DNA from: Bacteroidales bacterium Bact_07
Lineage (GTDB): Bacteria > Bacteroidota > Bacteroidia > Bacteroidales > Tenuifilaceae
Length of the DNA: 14,207 nt
Assembly: GCA_001603415.1 (NCBI GenBank)
Contig: LUYY01000031.1
Coordinates: 1-14,207, forward strand
Reading direction: 5' to 3'
The notes under the pieces are model-generated. The model made no database searches. It saw only the letters and a list, made by a program, of their open reading frames with translations, and was not told the origin of the DNA. Position numbers and translations under genes: made by a program. Below, piece by piece: positions 14,171 to 14,207 of this stretch (positions are counted from its first letter, which is position 1; each line of letters starts with the position of its first letter).

Positions 14171-14207
14171 AAAATAATTACGTGACAAAACGCTACAGCG
14201 AGGGCTT
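14164..14207 (+). CDS. Start of a probable IS3-type transposase OrfA (partial)
   Basis: An ATG at 14164 opens a frame that runs off the window after 14 full codons: MDKNNYVTKRYSEG, followed by Phe or Leu. A short basic start followed by K-R-Y-S-E-G-F resembles the beginning of IS3-family OrfA helix-turn-helix proteins, which typically begin with a (K/R)(R/K)YS(E/D)-x-F motif. The upstream inverted repeat is consistent with an IS end. Only the first residues are visible, so the call rests on a short motif and context. Confidence 0.45.
   Translation, partial: MDKNNYVTKRYSEG

Overview
The window looks like a piece of a Bacteroidota chromosome, most likely Bacteroidales or a relative. The reasons are a GH92/GH20/GH2 glycosidase set, lipoprotein signals, starts without clear Shine-Dalgarno sequences, and at least one textbook Bacteroidetes promoter (TTTG, 19 nt, TAATTTTG). 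No gene gives a species-level identification.

Layout. A small acidic lipoprotein gene (225-761, +) converges on a long AT-rich gene for an unrecognised lipoprotein (796-2547, -). The two share a perfect 44-bp palindrome that acts as a bidirectional terminator and contains both stop codons. From 13928 down to 2648 everything is on the minus strand, in this transcription order: LacI-type regulator, FucP-like sugar MFS permease, ROK sugar kinase, a 409-bp gap filled by three copies of a 106-bp palindromic repeat, GH2 beta-mannosidase, GH92 alpha-mannosidase and GH20 beta-hexosaminidase. Spacing inside each half is tight (28 bp, 1-bp overlap; 21 bp, 12 bp). Upstream of the regulator lie a perfect 16-bp palindrome (probable operator), two short tandem-repeat tracts and, at the window edge, what looks like the left end of an IS3-type insertion sequence.

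How it may work. The three exported enzymes together match the linkages of N-glycan or mannoglycan ends: alpha-mannose (GH92), the core beta-mannose (GH2) and beta-GlcNAc (GH20). The released sugar, probably mannose or GlcNAc, would enter by the permease and be phosphorylated by the ROK kinase, with the LacI protein as sugar-responsive repressor. No SusC/SusD pair, endoglycosidase or GH130 phosphorylase is present in the window, so upstream glycan capture must be encoded elsewhere.

Main points for follow-up: an exact 14-bp copy of the regulator's palindrome inside the GH2 gene; the repeat cluster dividing the operon into a cytosol/inner-membrane half and an exported half; homologous C-terminal modules on GH92 and GH20; a ROK kinase without the usual zinc motif; and the compositionally distinct unknown lipoprotein. 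I see no CRISPR array, tRNA or rRNA.
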